From Caldithrix sp. RBG_13_44_9 (GTDB lineage: Bacteria; Calditrichota; Calditrichia; RBG-13-44-9): a stretch of DNA of 16,575 nt. The stretch is from positions 44,083 to 60,657 of the forward strand of contig MESS01000143.1 in assembly GCA_001771055.1 (NCBI GenBank). The letters are read 5' to 3'. The notes beneath the pieces were generated by a model. It was not told the DNA's origin. It did no database searches and worked only from the letters and a program-made list of their open reading frames with translations. This document shows, in pieces, positions 14,871 to 16,575 of the stretch (the stretch's first letter is position 1; each line of letters opens with the position of its first letter). Position numbers and translations under genes: made by a program.

Positions 14871-16575
14871 TTATTCCCGGATGATCAACAGCTTCCCCGA
14901 TTTGGAATTGCCAACTTCATCAGTGATCAAATAGAGATAAACTCCACTGGATACTAGGCGGCCGTCACTGTTGCGGCAGTCCCAGCGGGCAAAACTGCCA
15001 AAAAAGTCCAGGCTGTTTTTCAGGTTCAGGACGCGAACCAGCCGTGCATTTGATGTCAGGATTTTTATTTCACTGTTTAGAGTTAAATTCCGGAAATAAA
15101 CATAATTTTCCTTGTCTTCTGAAATTTGCAGAGGATTGGGGCCGGCTTTGCTCTGATCCAAATTTTCCAGTGGAGTGGTGAAGGGATTGCTCCTGAGGAT
15201 GGCCAGGCCAGCCATGGTAGTACAGTAAACATCCCCGGTACTGGGATCTACCATTACACTGCGGATTTCCTGGCTGGGCAGATTGGTAAAGTAGATATTC
15301 TGGCCGGTGAGTTCACTGGTCTTGGTCACAAAATGAACCCAGCTGTTGGGATCGAACGGAGAGCCCCGGGAGAGCAATAGACTTAATCCCTGGTCAGTAG
15401 CAAACCACTTATTATTCTCTGGATCAACAAATATCGCATTAATTTTTAATCCCACCGGCTGATAGTCTTCCCGGAAATCATAAATATTACCATTAAAATA
15501 AGCATTAAGCCCGGCCACCGTTCCGAACCAGACATATCCATCCTGATCACTGGCAATGGCAAAACAGGAATTATTCTTAATATTCTCGGTTTCAGTGTAT
15601 TTCGACCAGATGATATCTCCTGAAGCCTGAAATTGCATGGAGATAATGCCGCTGCGATCAGTCCCGATCCAATTGTCGTTGAATATATCCTGGGTGATGA
15701 CCGCTGCCGGAGAGCCTTCTACCTGCAATTGGTCATCTATTTCTATCTTTTCCCAGCTGGTGCTGTCGAAAGCTTGCTCCCCGAAAGAAGTCCCATGATA
15801 GCGAACGATCGGCTTTTCACTGCGCACAAATGGAGTAATTAACCAGATAGTCTCCCGGTCCTGATCCAGCATAAAATCTGTGACTACCAGAAGATTTGGG
15901 TAATTCACGGTGTAGGAAAGAAAATGGCGCACTGAGTCGGGTGGATAAACCTCAATGGTATCGTTCTCGGTAGGGGAAGAGATCCATAATCTTCCCGGAT
16001 CAACATAATTATTGAAATGGGAAATTTGATATTCCGGATCAATGATAAATAGTCCCCCATTCCAGGATCCGATCCACATGTTGCCAGTCGCATCCTCCAG
16101 TATTTTCTGAGTAGAGGCAGTGGATCGCCAGCCGGATAAATGTCGGTAATTTTTCCAACTGCCATCTGGAAATAATACTGAAAATCCTTTTGCCCGTTGA
16201 TCACCGTGGATCCCTGAAGTCACCCACAATTCTCCCCGAGTGTTCAATACCATATTTCCCATGATATTGTCCACTGGTCCATTGAAACGGATGGTTTGAT
16301 TGCTCAGAGTGTTCAGTAAGCCCTGCTCGGCAAAAGATACCCAAAACCCACCATCATCATTAATGATAAAATCATTGATGGTGTTAATAGAGGTAGTATA
16401 CTGCGGACTGAACTGGCTATTTTGAAATTGATATATTGTTTTGGAATTATCGATGAAAATTTGATTTTCCCGGATCAGAATATGCTTAATGCTCAAATTA
16501 CCGAAATTTTGGAAATTGTTTTGACGGTAAATTGAGAGACCGGCATTAGTGCCCACCAAAAGGCTGTCATACTTG
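14871..16575 (-). CDS. Two-component-regulator-type beta-propeller protein with C-terminal sorting-like domain (5' part outside window)
   Basis: The frame is open to the right edge (KYDSLLVGTNAGLSIY...), so the gene is cut by the window; a TTG at 16559 lies inside a propeller strand and is not a true start. At least seven blade-like motifs are seen, such as VGTNAGLSIY, GNMWIGSWNGGLFI, DNWIGTDRSGI, GYVWFGTVAGLNAY and NKWFATDQGLSLLL, matching the W-x-G-T-x-x-G-L pattern of Reg_prop repeats. The last 91 residues (AGPNPLQI ... WDCRNSDGRLVSSGVYLYLI ... GKLLIIRE) form a FlgD-like, type-IX-like C-terminal domain, suggesting a secreted or surface protein. Reg_prop propellers often occur as periplasmic sensors of hybrid kinases, but here no kinase follows. 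The missing N-terminus presumably carries a signal peptide. The ligand is unknown. It ends 125 bp before recN. Confidence 0.88.
   Translation of the reverse strand, partial: KYDSLLVGTNAGLSIYRQNNFQNFGNLSIKHILIRENQIFIDNSKTIYQFQNSQFSPQYTTSINTINDFIINDDGGFWVSFAEQGLLNTLSNQTIRFNGPVDNIMGNMVLNTRGELWVTSGIHGDQRAKGFSVLFPDGSWKNYRHLSGWRSTASTQKILEDATGNMWIGSWNGGLFIIDPEYQISHFNNYVDPGRLWISSPTENDTIEVYPPDSVRHFLSYTVNYPNLLVVTDFMLDQDRETIWLITPFVRSEKPIVRYHGTSFGEQAFDSTSWEKIEIDDQLQVEGSPAAVITQDIFNDNWIGTDRSGIISMQFQASGDIIWSKYTETENIKNNSCFAIASDQDGYVWFGTVAGLNAYFNGNIYDFREDYQPVGLKINAIFVDPENNKWFATDQGLSLLLSRGSPFDPNSWVHFVTKTSELTGQNIYFTNLPSQEIRSVMVDPSTGDVYCTTMAGLAILRSNPFTTPLENLDQSKAGPNPLQISEDKENYVYFRNLTLNSEIKILTSNARLVRVLNLKNSLDFFGSFARWDCRNSDGRLVSSGVYLYLITDEVGNSKSGKLLIIRE

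Overview
The window reads as chromosomal DNA of a Gram-negative-type bacterium with moderate GC in genes and AT-rich gaps. The surface-type beta-propeller protein at the right edge ends in a FlgD-like / type-IX-like C-terminal domain (PNP...WDxRNxDGxxVxSGVY), which is typical of the Fibrobacteres-Chlorobi-Bacteroidetes superphylum and relatives (Neomarinimicrobiota, KSB1, Calditrichota, Ignavibacteria). I infer that broad group only; no marker here fixes the phylum. Most genes have Shine-Dalgarno sites, and at least one clear sigma70-type promoter is visible.

Layout. Bases 1-496 are mostly non-coding, with a possible 5' end of a leftward gene at 1-76. Bases 497-5041 are a four-gene rightward operon for a MacAB-type tripartite ABC system: membrane-anchored HlyD/MacA adaptor, stand-alone MacB/LolD-type ATPase, and two different MacB-type permeases. 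It is followed at 5061-5223 by a nested, imperfectly palindromic element with 21-bp terminal inverted repeats flanked by CTAT on both sides (MITE candidate). Next come a CoA-pyrophosphatase-type Nudix hydrolase (+), a convergent MFS transporter (-), and a divergent Na+/solute symporter (+) with an unusual extra-membrane insertion. At 9352-10416 lies a degenerate histidine-kinase-like protein whose 3' end overlaps, tail to tail, a GT-C-type membrane glycosyltransferase.

The right third is leftward: partial propeller protein (open at the right edge), recN, murA (TTG start) and the GT-C gene. recN, murA and GT-C are about 60 bp apart and could be co-transcribed, although a weak terminator-like hairpin sits at the recN/murA junction. 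A 25-bp dyad upstream of recN is a candidate operator.

How the genes work together. The ABC operon is a self-contained export or envelope-maintenance machine, with no outer-membrane TolC partner in the window. murA starts peptidoglycan precursor synthesis and the GT-C enzyme probably modifies an envelope glycan or lipid, so the leftward cluster is partly envelope-directed. No CRISPR array, phage module, toxin-antitoxin pair or clear defence system was found. The least ordinary items are the nested palindromic element, the pseudo-kinase and the expanded symporter loop.
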